Below are positions 52,394 through 63,412 of a stretch of DNA of 64,000 nucleotides, piece after piece. The translations under genes and the position numbers were made by a program. Each line of letters starts with the position of its first letter. Positions within the stretch are counted from its first letter, which is position 1. The DNA lies in assembly GCF_018494085.1 (NCBI RefSeq), contig NZ_JABBFP010000007.1:62001-126000 (forward strand), in the 5' to 3' direction. Under the pieces are notes generated by a model. It saw nothing but the letters and a program-made list of their open reading frames with translations, did no database searches and was not told the origin of the DNA. This stretch comes from Rosenbergiella collisarenosi (GTDB taxonomy: Bacteria; Pseudomonadota; Gammaproteobacteria; Enterobacterales; Enterobacteriaceae).

Positions 52394-55057
52394 TTAGTCT
52401 ACCTGAGGGTACTGAGCGGGTAAGGTTAACGTAAAACAGGCCCCACCCTCTGCCCCATTCTGTGCTGAAATATGGCCATCGTGCAATTCGGTAATCGCTT
52501 TGCATATCGCAAGGCCCATCCCGACGCCGGGGATCGCTGATTCGCTCTCGCCACGGCTAAATTTACTAAATAATCGCGCAGGGTCACCCGGCGGCAGGCC
52601 CGGGCCTTGATCACAGATCGTTACCTGAACGTGGTGGGCATCAGGATAAATACCCACGGTGATCGGCGCTGTCCTACCGCATCCATATTTAATAGCATTT
52701 TCAAAGAGATTTACAAACACACGCTCCAATAAAGGTCCTTCGCCACGGACTAAAATGACGTGTTCTGGACTAAGGTAGCGGATTTCCACCTCAGGAAATA
52801 GTCGTTCGATGGCCTCGCACGCGCTTTGTAACACTTCTTCAATGCTCAGCCAATCCGCGGTGAGGCGAAAACCTTCCGCCTCAATTCTGGCCATATCCAA
52901 CATATTGCTGACAAGACGGATCATACTCAGCGTTTGCTCTCGTAACGCTGCCAGCTGTTCCATGATATCGCTAGGCTGTTCACCGAGTTCTAACGTCAGC
53001 ATTTCTGTATGGGCAAAAAGCACCGTCAATGGCGTACGGAGATCGTGGGATAACGCCGAGAGTAGGGAATTACGTAACGCCTCCCGTTCAATGGCGACAC
53101 GTGAAAACTGTTCACGCTGCGTCAGCATCACACGCTGTTGCGCTCCCGCGATAAGGAGTACTAACGTTTCTAATAAACGCTGCTGTTCTGGGCTGACCAG
53201 AAATTGTGGGCTAACGGTCGCTAACACCACCACCCCATAAACTTGGTTATTACTCTGCAGCGGTAGCATCCGATAAGGGACACCTGCGAGCGTATCGGTC
53301 CCGGCGCCTGCCGCCTGCCCTTTCTCGAAACACCAGCGAAGGATGGCGCGATCCGGCGATAATTCACTGAGGGTTCCTGCTAAGGGCTGTAGCTGGTTGT
53401 CCTGATTAGGCAGCCATATCTCGCAGGTCGTTGATAAGGCACGTCCGATTGCCTTCTGACCGGCTAGCGCAATCTCCTGTGCTTCACCGTGTTGGTTTAA
53501 TTCACGCGCCAATTCGTAGAGCTGTGTGCTGCGTTTTTCTCGCGATCGGGCAACCCGCGCTTGATAGCGTAGCCCGGCGGTAAGGTTACCGATCAATAAA
53601 CCGACCCCCAACATGATGGAAAAGGTGACGGCATACTGGGCGTCAGAGATCGCCAACTCTCCTTTCGGATTCACAAAAAACCAATCAAATACAACGATAT
53701 TGATCAATGAAGCAAACACAGAAGGCAGTCGACCAAACTTCAGCGCAATCAAGACCACGGCAAGTAGGTAAACCATGACCACATTAATCGGCGAAAATTG
53801 TGGGATAAAGATATTAAAGAGTGTGGTGATCGCGGCACAAGCAAGCGTCGCAGCCAGATAGCCGAGCCAAGGCCGAGGACCCAAACCTTGACTGAACGAC
53901 GAGGAAGACGATGTATCTTTGACGTGGTCGCAAGCGATAATCAGTACATCAAGATCGGGGGCGGCAGCGCCGAGTTGTCGGGTGAGGCGTTGCCGCCACG
54001 CTTGGGTGATTGCTCCGCCTCCTGTCTGACGACCAACAATTAACTTACCCAAATTATGCTCGCGGGCATAACGGACGATAGCGGTAACGCGATCATCAGC
54101 CGAGAGGGCCGATGTTAGCGCGCCAAGATTTTCCGCAATCCGTAAATATTGCAATACCCTATGGCGCTGAAGCCGAGAACGAGAGCGGTAGCCGACAACG
54201 TCGACGCTAATAACATGCCATTCGCAGCCAAGGCGACTTGCTAGCCGAGCCGCGACGCGAATGAGCTTCTCACTCCCTATGCGACCATCAATACAGACTA
54301 ACAGTGCATCGTTCGTGTGCCACACTCGGTCGTCTAAGCGCCGACTATCTCTCCACGCCCGGACTTGTCCGTCGACCCGCTCTGCCGTGCGTCGCAAGGC
54401 CAATTCGCGTAATGCGAAAAGATTACCTTTGCGGAAAAAATTTTCTATCGCACGCTCGGCACGATCGCCGACGTAGACATTGCCTTGTTGTAGGCGCTCG
54501 AGTAAATCGTCGGGGGAGATATCGACCAATACGACTTCGTTAGCTTGCTCAAAGAATGGGTCGGGGATCGTTTCTCTGACTTGGATCCCTGTGATGCCAC
54601 TGACTACATCATTCAAGCTCTCAAGGTGCTGAACATTCAGGGTTGTCAGGACATCGATGCCGCTATCGAGCAGTTCATCAATATCTTGCCAGCGCTTGGG
54701 ATGGCGGCTCCCTGCCGCGTTGGAGTGGGCAAGCTCATCAATTAAAATGATACTCGGCTGGTGCCGTAACGCACCATCGAGATCAAACTCATCGTAGAGT
54801 TGCCCACGGGCTTTTTGCCGTGGGAGAACCGTCAATCCTTGCAGTAATGCTTGGGTTGCCACTCGCCCATGACTTTCGGCGATCCCGACCAGCACGTCGA
54901 TACCTTGCGCCTGTAGGCGGTGGGCTTCTTGCAACATCGCCCAGGTTTTTCCAACGCCCGCACAAGCACCAAAATAGATTTTAAGCTTACCGCGTGCCGC
55001 TTGTTGGCTTTCGAGCAACAAGCTTTCTGGTGTTGGACGGCGATCGTCGTCAGTCAT
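52394..55057 (-). CDS. kdpD: Sensor histidine kinase KdpD
   Basis: 887 aa (E. coli 894). The N-terminal KdpD domain has an ATP site GACAGVGKT (30-38), then a USP-like domain to about 370; four close membrane helices (about 395-495); a GAF-like domain; and the kinase core with His671 in ALSHDLRTPLT, N-box NLFENAIKYG and G-boxes DQGPGLPPG and GVGMGLAI. It senses low potassium and osmotic signals and phosphorylates KdpE. Three bases after kdpC. Confidence 0.97.
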   Translation of the reverse strand: MTDDDRRPTPESLLLESQQAARGKLKIYFGACAGVGKTWAMLQEAHRLQAQGIDVLVGIAESHGRVATQALLQGLTVLPRQKARGQLYDEFDLDGALRHQPSIILIDELAHSNAAGSRHPKRWQDIDELLDSGIDVLTTLNVQHLESLNDVVSGITGIQVRETIPDPFFEQANEVVLVDISPDDLLERLQQGNVYVGDRAERAIENFFRKGNLFALRELALRRTAERVDGQVRAWRDSRRLDDRVWHTNDALLVCIDGRIGSEKLIRVAARLASRLGCEWHVISVDVVGYRSRSRLQRHRVLQYLRIAENLGALTSALSADDRVTAIVRYAREHNLGKLIVGRQTGGGAITQAWRQRLTRQLGAAAPDLDVLIIACDHVKDTSSSSSFSQGLGPRPWLGYLAATLACAAITTLFNIFIPQFSPINVVMVYLLAVVLIALKFGRLPSVFASLINIVVFDWFFVNPKGELAISDAQYAVTFSIMLGVGLLIGNLTAGLRYQARVARSREKRSTQLYELARELNQHGEAQEIALAGQKAIGRALSTTCEIWLPNQDNQLQPLAGTLSELSPDRAILRWCFEKGQAAGAGTDTLAGVPYRMLPLQSNNQVYGVVVLATVSPQFLVSPEQQRLLETLVLLIAGAQQRVMLTQREQFSRVAIEREALRNSLLSALSHDLRTPLTVLFAHTEMLTLELGEQPSDIMEQLAALREQTLSMIRLVSNMLDMARIEAEGFRLTADWLSIEEVLQSACEAIERLFPEVEIRYLSPEHVILVRGEGPLLERVFVNLFENAIKYGCGRTAPITVGIYPDAHHVQVTICDQGPGLPPGDPARLFSKFSRGESESAIPGVGMGLAICKAITELHDGHISAQNGAEGGACFTLTLPAQYPQVD

Positions 55058-55060
55058 GCA

Positions 55061-55639
55061 TTACTTCCCCACTAGGCGCTGATCGAGCGCTATATTAAGT
55101 GCGACTAGGTTTACCACAGTTGGCCCCATAAAGGACAGTCGTGGTTGTTCCGTATAGGCACTGACGAGCTTTTTCACGTCGCTTACCGCAAGGTGCCGCG
55201 CCTGCGCGACACGTGGGATCTGCCACTCTACCGCCGCAAGCGATAACGTAGGGTCAAGCCCACTCGCTGATGTGGTCACCAACTCGGTCGGTACTGCACG
55301 ACTGGCGAGGGGGTTCTGTGAGCGTAGTAGACTCACCTGTTGATCGATACGTTGCGCAAGTTGTGGATTGCTCACTGCGAGGTTACTCCCACCGGAGGCG
55401 AGAGGATTATCCGCGTGCCCTGCCGTCGCAGAGGGTCGGCCATGGAAATATCCCGCTTGTGTAAAATCTTGCCCAATTAACGTGGAACCTAGCAGTGCTG
55501 AACCTTTTTTGATCAGCGATCCCTGCGCCTGTTGGGGAAATAGTCGATTACCCACGACGGTAGTGAGCAGAGGATAAACGATCCCCGTAAGTAGCGTTAA
55601 CAGCAGAAATAGCGAAACAGCAGGTCGAAAAATGTTCAT
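55061..55639 (-). CDS. kdpC: Potassium-transporting ATPase KdpC subunit
   Basis: 192 aa. One N-terminal membrane helix (about 7-27) and a periplasmic domain with [12 protein letters not shown]-like blocks and [22 protein letters not shown], the KdpC signature. It acts as a catalytic chaperone that raises the ATP affinity of KdpB. AGGAG precedes the ATG. It lies nine bases after kdpB. Confidence 0.96.
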   Translation of the reverse strand: MNIFRPAVSLFLLLTLLTGIVYPLLTTVVGNRLFPQQAQGSLIKKGSALLGSTLIGQDFTQAGYFHGRPSATAGHADNPLASGGSNLAVSNPQLAQRIDQQVSLLRSQNPLASRAVPTELVTTSASGLDPTLSLAAVEWQIPRVAQARHLAVSDVKKLVSAYTEQPRLSFMGPTVVNLVALNIALDQRLVGK

Positions 55640-55648
55640 TTTATTCTC

Positions 55649-57688
55649 CTAAGCCACACCCAGCGCGGTTAATAACAGGTCGATGACCTTGATTCCCGGG
55701 AAGGGTAAAATGAGTCCGCCTAGCCCGTAGATCCATAGATTACGGCGTAATAAGGCCGACGCAGAAACTGCTTTATACGGGACACCACGTAGCGCTAGAG
55801 GGATCAGCGCAACAATGATCAGCGCGTTAAAGATGACGGCAGATAAAATCGCCGAGGAGGGAGAGTGAAGATGCATGATATTCAACTCTGCCAATTGCGG
55901 ATAGACCACCGTAAAGGCCGCAGGAATAATGGCGAAATACTTCGCCACATCGTTAGCAATACTGAAGGTGGTGAGTGAGCCACGGGTCATCAGCATTTGT
56001 TTACCGATATGTACGACTTCCAGTAGCTTGGTCGGGTTCGAGTCCAAATCGACCATATTTCCTGCTTCTTTTGCCGCTTGAGTACCGGAATTCATCGCGA
56101 CCGCTACGTCTGCCTGCGCCAGTGCTGGGGCATCATTCGTCCCATCACCGGTCATCGCCACCATTCGTCCTTCCGCTTGATATTGTCGGATTAGCGCGAG
56201 CTTAGCTTCTGGAGTCGCCTGCGACAGGAAGTCATCGACACCGGCTTCAGCAGCAATCGCCGCTGCTGTCAGGGCGTTATCCCCCGTTACCATCACCGTT
56301 TTAATCCCCATCTTACGTAGCTGACTAAAACGCTCTTTAATTCCGCCTTTGACGATATCCTTCAGGGCGACCACCCCCATGACGCGTTGATTCTCAATCA
56401 CTACCAGCGGGGTCTCACCACGACGTGCGATCTCATCCGCCGTCTGCACAACTTCATCAGGGAAACTACCGCCTTGCTGGCGGGCATAGTCACGCACCGC
56501 CTCCATCGCACCTTTCATAATGCGTGTTTGTGCGAAGTCTATTCCACTCATTCTGGTTTGAGCGGTAAAGGGAATAAAGGTGGCTTGCAGCGAACTCAAC
56601 TCACGTTCGCGTAAATTAAAGCGCTGTTTTGCTAAGACGACGATACTCCGTCCTTCTGGCGTTTCATCCGCTAACGAAGCGAGTTGCGCGGCATTGGCGA
56701 GTGCCTCCTCAGTCACGCCTTCGGCCGGATAAAAGGCGGAAGCTTGGCGATTACCAAATGTGATCGTGCCGGTTTTATCCATCAGTAAGACATCCACATC
56801 GCCTGCCGCCTCGACGGCTCTACCGCTGGTCGCGATCACGTTGGCGTTAAGCATCCGACTCATCCCGGCAATACCGATCGCGGATAAGAGTGCGCCGATG
56901 GTCGTCGGAATAAGACAAACCAATAAAGCGACCAATACCACGACGCTGATAGCATGCCCTCCCCACAACGAAAATGGATAGAGCGTTGCCGTCGCGATAA
57001 CAAAGATGATGGTCAGAGATATCAATAGGATAGAGAGGGCAACCTCATTGGGGGTTTTACGCCGTTTTGCGCCTTCAACCATGGTGATCATCCGGTCAAT
57101 AAACGTTTCACCGGGGTTCACGCTACATTGGATCACCAGCCAATCTGATAAAATCCGCGTTCCGCCGGTTACCGAAGCAAAGTCACCTCCGGCTTCACGG
57201 ATAACGGGCGCAGATTCACCGGTAATCGCGCTTTCATCGACCGATGCCCCGCCGATTAAGACCTCCCCATCGCAAGGAATAATGTCGCCAGCGTCTACCC
57301 GTACCCAATCGCCTTTACGTAACGCCTCAGCGGACAGCGTGGTAAACGCAGCATGCTCAGTCGGCTGTTCGAGCTTCTTCGCCCAGCTCGTTTGTTTTAG
57401 TCCTTTTAAACTTTCCGCTTGCGCCTTGCTCCGCCCTTCGGCTAAGGCCTCCGCGAAATTAGCGAAGAGGACGGTGAACCATAGCCATAGACTTATCGCA
57501 CCGGTAAAAATAGCCTCCGACCACTGCTGCTGTGCCAATGCGAAGAGGGCCATCACGCTAGTGAGCGCACTACCTAGCCATACCACAAACATCACCGGGT
57601 TGCGCCACTGAGTGACGGGGGAGAGTTTTCTAAATGAGTCACCGCAGGCTTGTAATAGAGCCTGACGAGAGGTCGTTGAGTTCCGCAT
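55649..57688 (-). CDS. kdpB: Potassium-transporting P-type ATPase KdpB
   Basis: 679 aa (E. coli 682). P-type ATPase subunit. TGES at 156-159, the phosphorylated Asp304 in LLMDKTGT and the hinge MVTGDN and [15 protein letters not shown] are intact. Ser159 of TGES corresponds to E. coli Ser162, the site used for inhibitory phosphorylation. It drives ion movement through KdpA. Follows kdpA by one base. Confidence 0.97.
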   Translation of the reverse strand: MRNSTTSRQALLQACGDSFRKLSPVTQWRNPVMFVVWLGSALTSVMALFALAQQQWSEAIFTGAISLWLWFTVLFANFAEALAEGRSKAQAESLKGLKQTSWAKKLEQPTEHAAFTTLSAEALRKGDWVRVDAGDIIPCDGEVLIGGASVDESAITGESAPVIREAGGDFASVTGGTRILSDWLVIQCSVNPGETFIDRMITMVEGAKRRKTPNEVALSILLISLTIIFVIATATLYPFSLWGGHAISVVVLVALLVCLIPTTIGALLSAIGIAGMSRMLNANVIATSGRAVEAAGDVDVLLMDKTGTITFGNRQASAFYPAEGVTEEALANAAQLASLADETPEGRSIVVLAKQRFNLRERELSSLQATFIPFTAQTRMSGIDFAQTRIMKGAMEAVRDYARQQGGSFPDEVVQTADEIARRGETPLVVIENQRVMGVVALKDIVKGGIKERFSQLRKMGIKTVMVTGDNALTAAAIAAEAGVDDFLSQATPEAKLALIRQYQAEGRMVAMTGDGTNDAPALAQADVAVAMNSGTQAAKEAGNMVDLDSNPTKLLEVVHIGKQMLMTRGSLTTFSIANDVAKYFAIIPAAFTVVYPQLAELNIMHLHSPSSAILSAVIFNALIIVALIPLALRGVPYKAVSASALLRRNLWIYGLGGLILPFPGIKVIDLLLTALGVA

Positions 57689-57689
57689 A

Positions 57690-59393
57690 TTAATGACTCC
57701 CAGCCGCAGACTGAGTAAGAAGTTGTAAATGCTCGGCCACTGGGCCTAACGCGAGAGAAGGAATGAAGGTTAATGCTCCGGTCAGTAATACCGTTCCGAT
57801 CAGTAACCCGACGAATAAAGCCCCATGAGTGGGTAGAGTACCGGCACTACGTGGCTGAATATTACGTTTTACCAGTCGCCCGGCAATAATCAGTAGCGGA
57901 ATAAAGGGTAGGAAGCGCCCCAGCAGCATGACGAGACCCAGTAACAGATTCCAGAAGGGGGTATTCGCAGAGAGCCCACCGAATGCGCTACCGTTATTAT
58001 TTGCTGCAGAAGAAAGTGCATAAAGAACTTCGGTAAAACCATGCGGACCAGGGTTGCTGATGCCCGCACGTCCTGCTTCCGTCATTAACGCTAGGGCGGT
58101 TCCGGCAAGCACTAATAACGGTGTTATTAGGATATAGAGTGCCGCCATTTTCATTTCGTGGGGGCCGATTTTTTTCCCGAGGTATTCGGGGGTACGCCCA
58201 ATCATCAGTCCGGCAATGAATACGGCAAGAATAACGTTAATCAGCATGCCATACAGGCCCGAGCCTGCCCCACCGAATACAACCTCACCTATCTGCATTA
58301 ACCATAAAGGTACTAGCCCCCCTAATGCGGTGAGCGAGTCATGCATGGCAACAACCGCCCCACAAGACGCGGCCGTCGTCACCACGGTATATAACGACGA
58401 GGCTAAGAGACCAAAGCGACTCTCTTTACCTTCCCAGTTAAACGCGCTGTCGCCACCGGCCAGCGTCAGAGACGGATTTCCTTTCAATTCAGCGTACATC
58501 ACGACTACCACGGCAACGATAAACATTAGACTCATCGCCCACAGCAGCGCATTGCCCTGCCGTTTATCCTTAACCACATCGCCAAAGGCGAAACAGAGGG
58601 CTGCGGGAATAAGGAAGATCAACACCATCTGTACAAAGTTAGTCAGGACATTTGGGTTTTCAAACGGATGGGCCGAGTTAGCGTTAAAGAAACCGCCGCC
58701 ATTAGTCCCCAATAGTTTGATCGACTCTAAGGAGGCAACCGGCCCTAGCGGTAGACTCTGCTTAACGCCTTCCAGCGAGGTGTAATCCACGTAGCTATGT
58801 AGGCTCTGTACCACGCCTTGGCTGATAAAGAAGAGTGCGCTGAGAAGTGAGAGTGGGAGTAATAAGAAAAGCGTAATACGCAGTAAATCGCGCCATGCAT
58901 TCCCCAAATGTGTCTGTTCACGCCAGATGAATCCGCGGACTAGGGCGAACAGTATGGCGATACCTGTGGCTGCCGACAGGAAGTTTTGAACGGTCAGACC
59001 CACCATGCTGCTGAAATAGCTGATAGTGGTTTCTCCAGCATAGGCCTGCCAGTTGGTATTTGTCACAAAACTTATTGCCGTGTTGAGCGCTAGGTCCCAA
59101 CTCAAGCCAGGCAGATGTTGCGGATTAAACGGTAACCATGCCTGTGATAGCAGTATTATAAAAAGAAATAGAAAACCGAGTAGGTTGAATACCAAGATAG
59201 CGGCGAGGTAGTGATAGCCATTCATCGCGTTGCGCCGAATACCGCATAGGCCGAATAGCCCCTTTTCAATAGCGCCACATCCGACGAAGGCCTGATCGTG
59301 GATCATCGCAGCTAACAATTTACCCAAAGGTTTGGCACAGACCAACACCGTTACCAGAAAACTCGCAATAAGTAGCGCGGCTTGACTGGGCAT
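57690..59393 (-). CDS. kdpA: Potassium-transporting ATPase KdpA channel subunit
   Basis: 567 aa (E. coli 557), ten membrane helices in four pseudo-repeats. Selectivity-loop segments include [43 protein letters not shown] and [13 protein letters not shown]. It selects potassium at nanomolar to micromolar levels. Its ATG overlaps the kdpF stop by one base (TGATG). A start with ATG at 59393 matches the family. Confidence 0.97.
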   Translation of the reverse strand: MPSQAALLIASFLVTVLVCAKPLGKLLAAMIHDQAFVGCGAIEKGLFGLCGIRRNAMNGYHYLAAILVFNLLGFLFLFIILLSQAWLPFNPQHLPGLSWDLALNTAISFVTNTNWQAYAGETTISYFSSMVGLTVQNFLSAATGIAILFALVRGFIWREQTHLGNAWRDLLRITLFLLLPLSLLSALFFISQGVVQSLHSYVDYTSLEGVKQSLPLGPVASLESIKLLGTNGGGFFNANSAHPFENPNVLTNFVQMVLIFLIPAALCFAFGDVVKDKRQGNALLWAMSLMFIVAVVVVMYAELKGNPSLTLAGGDSAFNWEGKESRFGLLASSLYTVVTTAASCGAVVAMHDSLTALGGLVPLWLMQIGEVVFGGAGSGLYGMLINVILAVFIAGLMIGRTPEYLGKKIGPHEMKMAALYILITPLLVLAGTALALMTEAGRAGISNPGPHGFTEVLYALSSAANNNGSAFGGLSANTPFWNLLLGLVMLLGRFLPFIPLLIIAGRLVKRNIQPRSAGTLPTHGALFVGLLIGTVLLTGALTFIPSLALGPVAEHLQLLTQSAAGSH

Positions 59394-59482
59394 CAGAAAT
59401 TCTCCGCATGAAATAAGGTATAAAATAAGTAGCCTAATAAGGCGAGGATGAGCACAGTTCCGATCATAAAGGCTGGTGACAT
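59393..59482 (-). CDS. kdpF: KdpF small membrane subunit
   Basis: 29 aa, one membrane helix: [19 protein letters not shown] then the end YTLFHAENF. Length and layout match E. coli KdpF (29 aa), which stabilises the KdpABC complex. The stop overlaps the kdpA start by one base. The gene is too short for ordinary gene callers, but position, length, GAGTTAAG upstream and sequence similarity leave little doubt. Confidence 0.93.
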   Translation of the reverse strand: MSPAFMIGTVLILALLGYLFYTLFHAENF

Positions 59483-59527
59483 ACGCTTAACTCCAGATTT
59501 TTTAACTTCCTGAATATTAAGGTTTTT

Positions 59528-59556
59528 AAGATAAAAAAATCGTAAAGATTGGCGAA
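59528..59556 (-). promoter_or_regulatory. Candidate kdpFABCDE promoter
   Basis: On the minus strand, -35 TTCGCC (59551-59556), 17-base spacer and -10 TATCTT (59528-59533), about 46 bases before kdpF. The weak -35 fits a promoter that needs KdpE. Confidence 0.5.
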
Positions 59557-59580
59557 GAGATATAAATAAAATATAAAAAT
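59557..59580 (-). promoter_or_regulatory. Candidate KdpE-binding T-rich box
   Basis: Directly upstream of the -35 box the minus strand carries two T-rich half sites, ATTTTTATA and ATTTATATC, separated by a few bases. E. coli KdpE binds a similar T-rich pair just before the kdpF -35. Position and composition fit; no measurement. Confidence 0.55.
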
Positions 59581-59605
59581 TCGGACCTTAGGAAGTCGCT
59601 GGCTT

Positions 59606-59634
59606 TTGCATTATAAAAAAAATCAACGTATAAC
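59606..59634 (+). promoter_or_regulatory. Candidate mmuP promoter
   Basis: -35 TTGCAT (59606-59611), 17-base A-rich spacer and -10 TATAAC (59629-59634). The predicted start point (about 59641) lies just before the MetJ boxes, so bound repressor would block the promoter. Confidence 0.7.
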
Positions 59635-59650
59635 ATGCTGATAGCTATTT

Positions 59651-59666
59651 AGATGTCTAAACGTTT
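59651..59666 (+). promoter_or_regulatory. MetJ operator of mmuPM
   Basis: Two adjacent eight-base met boxes: AGATGTCT (7 of 8 to AGACGTCT) at 59651-59658 and AAACGTTT (6 of 8) at 59659-59666. MetJ with SAM binds tandem boxes. It lies between the -10 and the mmuP start and matches methionine control of mmuP in E. coli. Confidence 0.8.
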
Positions 59667-59676
59667 AGAAGGTCAC

Positions 59677-61080
59677 ATGCAATCAGAAGCTAAACAGAAT
59701 GGTTCATTGCAGCGCACGATGAAAGCCCGTCATCTCGTCATGCTCTCTCTTGGCGGGGTGATTGGTACCGGACTATTTTTTAATACCGGCTACATTATCG
59801 CCAGTACAGGTGCGGCGGGAACGTTACTCGCGTATTTAATTGGGGCCTTGGTGGTCTGGCTAGTGATGCAAAGTCTCGGAGAGCTCTCAGTCGCCATGCC
59901 AGAAACGGGTGCGTTCCATGTCTATGCTACGCGTTATCTCGGCCCCGCCACAGGTTATACGGTTGCCTGGCTCTACTGGTTGACCTGGACCGTAGCCTTG
60001 GGGTCGAGCTTCACCGCTGCTGGCTTCTGTATGCAGTATTGGTTCCCAACCGTCCCGATCTGGCAGTGGTGTTTACTCTTCTGCGTCATTATTTTTGGTC
60101 TCAATATTATCTCTACGCGCTTTTTCGCTGAGGGTGAGTTCTGGTTCTCGATCGTGAAAGTGATTACGATCCTAGTCTTCATTATTTTGGGGGGCGCTGC
60201 CATTTTCGGCCTAATACCGATGCATGACGGGACGCCACCTCCCTTTTTACACACTATTACCGCCGGAGGCTGGTTTCCCCATGGCACGCTACCGATCCTC
60301 ATGACCATGGTTGCGGTGAACTTCGCATTCTCAGGCACGGAACTTATCGGGATTGCGGCGGGTGAAACTGAAAATCCGGAGAAGGTTATCCCCGTTGCGA
60401 TCCGTACGACGATTGCCCGACTCGTGATCTTTTTCTTGGGAACCGTCTTTGTGTTGGCAGCGCTCATCCCTATGCAGCAAGCCGGGGTTGAGAAAAGTCC
60501 TTTCGTGCTGGTCTTCGAGAAGATTGGTATCCCTTATGCGGCTGATATTTTCAACTTTGTTATCCTTACCGCAATCCTCTCGGCCGCTAACTCTGGTCTG
60601 TATGCATCGGGAAGGATGCTATGGTCATTAGCTAACCAACAGACGCTACCGCGTGCATTTGCGCGGGTTAATCGTCGTGGAATACCCGTATTTGCTATTA
60701 GTATTAGTATGTTGGGTGGAGTGTTAGCGCTCTTTTCGAGTATCGTCGCGCCTGATACCGTCTTTGTCGCGCTCTCGGCCATTTCTGGCTTCGCCGTTGT
60801 CGCCGTATGGCTGAGTATCTGTGCTTCCCACTATCGGTTCCGTCGCCACTATATTGCCTCCGGCCAGCCGATCGAGGGTCTTGCCTATCGCGCCCCTGGC
60901 TTTCCTGTACTCCCTATTCTTGGCTTTGCCTTGTGTCTTATCGCCTGTTTAGGATTGGCCTTCGACCCAAGCCAGAGAATTGCGCTATGGTGTGGCCTAC
61001 CCTTCGTTGCGTGTTGCTATGCCGCCTACTACCTAACCTCTGCAAAAAAAGCTAAGGACGTGAAGCATGTCTCTGACTAA
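59677..61080 (+). CDS. mmuP: S-methylmethionine permease MmuP
   Basis: 467 aa, the E. coli length. Amino acid/polyamine/organocation (APC) permease with 12 membrane helices; [19 protein letters not shown] contains the conserved first-helix GG-GTGLF substrate site. It imports S-methylmethionine for MmuM. The ATG at 59677 has AGAAGG upstream; the frame opens at 59653, inside the MetJ operator, and is rejected. Its end overlaps mmuM by 14 bases. Confidence 0.96.
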   Translation: MQSEAKQNGSLQRTMKARHLVMLSLGGVIGTGLFFNTGYIIASTGAAGTLLAYLIGALVVWLVMQSLGELSVAMPETGAFHVYATRYLGPATGYTVAWLYWLTWTVALGSSFTAAGFCMQYWFPTVPIWQWCLLFCVIIFGLNIISTRFFAEGEFWFSIVKVITILVFIILGGAAIFGLIPMHDGTPPPFLHTITAGGWFPHGTLPILMTMVAVNFAFSGTELIGIAAGETENPEKVIPVAIRTTIARLVIFFLGTVFVLAALIPMQQAGVEKSPFVLVFEKIGIPYAADIFNFVILTAILSAANSGLYASGRMLWSLANQQTLPRAFARVNRRGIPVFAISISMLGGVLALFSSIVAPDTVFVALSAISGFAVVAVWLSICASHYRFRRHYIASGQPIEGLAYRAPGFPVLPILGFALCLIACLGLAFDPSQRIALWCGLPFVACCYAAYYLTSAKKAKDVKHVSD

Positions 61081-62020
61081 TCCCCTGACCTCGTTACTCA
61101 CTCAGCACCCCTTTATTGTGTTGGACGGTGCTCTGGCTACCGAGCTGGAAACGCGGGGATGCCAGATTACCGATAGCCTTTGGTCAGCCAATGTCTTAAT
61201 TAATCAGCCAGAAATTATCCGTCAGGTGCATCTCGACTATTTTCGGGCCGGTGCACAGTGTGCCATCACCGCTAGCTATCAGGCGTCGATTGAAGGGTTT
61301 GCTCGGCGGGGGCTGAATACTGAACAGGCGCAAGCACTCATCGCCCGTAGCGTGACGCTGGCCATAGAAGCACGAACTGAGTTTCTTCGCGAACAGCCAA
61401 CGGCACCCCGCCCCCTAGTCGCGGGATCGGTCGGGCCTTATGGCGCTTTTTTAGCGGATGGTTCGGAATACCGCGGCGATTACTCGTTAACACCTGAAGC
61501 TTTTATTGATTTTCATCGCCCCCGCATTACACAACTGCTGGCTGCGGGTGCAGATCTACTCGCCTGCGAGACACAGCCTTCTTTCGCTGAGATCCAAGCA
61601 TTATGTCAGCTGATACAAGAATTTCCCGAGGCGAGAGCGTGGTTTAGCGTTACCCTTAAAGATGCTCAGCACCTCAGCGATGGTACCCCGTTAGCAACCG
61701 TCGCCAATTTCCTGGCGACGCAACCTCAGGTCGTTGCATTGGGGATTAACTGTATCGCACTGACAGAAACAACAGCGGCACTCGCGCATTTACACCGATT
61801 AACCGCTCTGCCGCTCGTGGTGTATCCCAACTCTGGTGAGACCTACGATGCGACAAGTAAAACGTGGCACCAGGGCGGTACCCATTGTCAACAACTGAGC
61901 GACTATCTCCCTGATTGGCTGGCAGCAGGCGCACGGCTGATCGGCGGCTGTTGCCGAACCTCTCCTACAGATATTCAGGCATTGGCCCAACAGCAGTCAG
62001 CCCTCACGAATGGGCAATAA
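61067..62020 (+). CDS. mmuM: Homocysteine S-methyltransferase MmuM
   Basis: 317 aa (E. coli 310). Zinc-dependent methyltransferase that turns S-methylmethionine plus homocysteine into two methionines. Blocks [36 protein letters not shown] and the zinc cysteines in GINCIAL and GGCCRTSP are present. AAGGA precedes the ATG, which overlaps mmuP by 14 bases, so the pair is one operon. Its stop overlaps the opposing transporter gene by 17 bases. Confidence 0.96.
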   Translation: MSLTNPLTSLLTQHPFIVLDGALATELETRGCQITDSLWSANVLINQPEIIRQVHLDYFRAGAQCAITASYQASIEGFARRGLNTEQAQALIARSVTLAIEARTEFLREQPTAPRPLVAGSVGPYGAFLADGSEYRGDYSLTPEAFIDFHRPRITQLLAAGADLLACETQPSFAEIQALCQLIQEFPEARAWFSVTLKDAQHLSDGTPLATVANFLATQPQVVALGINCIALTETTAALAHLHRLTALPLVVYPNSGETYDATSKTWHQGGTHCQQLSDYLPDWLAAGARLIGGCCRTSPTDIQALAQQQSALTNGQ

Positions 62021-63263
62021 AACGCTTACGCCAAGGTTTGAGCACTGTAATCGCTAAGAGTGCGGTGAGCACGTCCAACCCAATGGCTAGGCTAAAAACC
62101 GGTACCCACCCGTGGCTTGCTTGATAGAGTAACGCGGCGAGTGGGCCACCGAGGATCGATCCCACCCCCTGAGATAGGTATAACCAACCATAATTGCTCG
62201 TCGCATGTTGCTGGCCAAACGTATCGGTTAGGGTTGCGGGGAAAAGAGAGAATATTTCTCCCCATCCTAAAAATACGACCCCCGACAGTAGGATGAATAA
62301 TAGCGGGTCCTGCCGGAAGGTCAGCCATAGCGTCATGGCACATGCCTCTAGGATAAAGGCGACAAACATCGTATTTTCGCGCCCGATACGATCAGAGACC
62401 CACCCAAAGAGGGGGCGGGTAAGGCCGTTGGTGAGGCGATCAAGACTCATCGCCAGCGGTAGCGCCGCCATACCGAAAATCAGCGCCTGTCCGACTCCAA
62501 TATCTGTAGCAAAACTCGCGAGTTGCGAGGTGACCATCAGCCCAGAGGTAGACATACACGCCATCATAAAAAAGAGTAGCCAAAATAAGGGCTGCTTAAG
62601 CATTTGTGAGGAAGAGTAGTTGCGTTGCCTTGGAAGATTAACGTCCGCTGTTGCCTTCACGACAGGTGCCTCGCGCAGTCCACGACTAGCTAATCCTCCC
62701 ACTACCGTAAAACCTACCCCAAACGTGGCTAAGGTGGCCGTTAAACCATGGTGAGCGAGCGAAGTAGAAATGGGCAAGGTTGTCACGATAGCCCCCATAC
62801 CATAGCCTGCCGCGACCATCCCTGCCGCGAAACCGCGCTGGTGCGGGAACCAACGTACAACTTGCCCTATAATACCGATGTAGACAATCCCCGTCCCGAT
62901 ACCGCCGACTACGCCATACATCAGGTACAGCATCCATAACGAGTGGCTAACCGCCGCACCTATCCAACTGAACCCCGTCAGCAAGGTACCTAGCCCGATT
63001 AACCGCTGCGCACCATAGCGATCAATTAATTTGCCCTGTAATGGGGAGAGGAATGTCTGAAAAACAATTAATAACGAAAACGTCACCTGTAAGACTGGCA
63101 GCGTGACATCAAGCCGTTCCAAGAGAGGCTTTGTCAGAAGCGTCCAGACGTACTGAGGACTAGAGATTGAGGCCATACACAGTAGCCCCAGAGCCAATTG
63201 TTGCCACTTTTGCGCAGGTCGAACTTGCGTAGGGGTAAGGCTAATTTCAGTCTGCACGCTCAT
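62004..63263 (-). CDS. MFS transporter, oxalate/formate antiporter type
   Basis: 419 aa with about 12 membrane helices and two MFS halves; loop motifs GKLIDRYGAQRL and GWVSDRIGRENTM. The N-terminal part ISSPQYVWTLLTKPL and GIGTGIVYIGIIGQVVRWFPHQRGFAAGM match the OFA (oxalate:formate antiporter) subfamily, as in OxlT. The actual substrate is not known from sequence. GGAGG seven bases before the ATG at 63263 decides the start over the open frame to 63356. Divergent from a LacI-family regulator that may control it. Confidence 0.85.
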   Translation of the reverse strand: MSVQTEISLTPTQVRPAQKWQQLALGLLCMASISSPQYVWTLLTKPLLERLDVTLPVLQVTFSLLIVFQTFLSPLQGKLIDRYGAQRLIGLGTLLTGFSWIGAAVSHSLWMLYLMYGVVGGIGTGIVYIGIIGQVVRWFPHQRGFAAGMVAAGYGMGAIVTTLPISTSLAHHGLTATLATFGVGFTVVGGLASRGLREAPVVKATADVNLPRQRNYSSSQMLKQPLFWLLFFMMACMSTSGLMVTSQLASFATDIGVGQALIFGMAALPLAMSLDRLTNGLTRPLFGWVSDRIGRENTMFVAFILEACAMTLWLTFRQDPLLFILLSGVVFLGWGEIFSLFPATLTDTFGQQHATSNYGWLYLSQGVGSILGGPLAALLYQASHGWVPVFSLAIGLDVLTALLAITVLKPWRKRFIAHS

Positions 63264-63412
63264 CAGTTTTCCTCCCTCGTGATAGGCGTTAACTGAAGCA
63301 AGGTCTGTGCCAGTCCGGACAAGTAAAAATAACTTATTGGTCTCTCGGCAGAACATATCTTTTTCGGTATACCCACGGCATAATAAGTCCCTCTGCTGCC
63401 AATGCGTAATCT

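Noticed and set aside
57006-57611. 201-codon plus-strand frame opposite kdpB
   Set aside because: Antisense shadow rich in Ser, Ala and Thr; kdpB is complete.
58216-58785. 189-codon plus-strand frame opposite kdpA
   Set aside because: Antisense shadow of a membrane protein gene with no family features.
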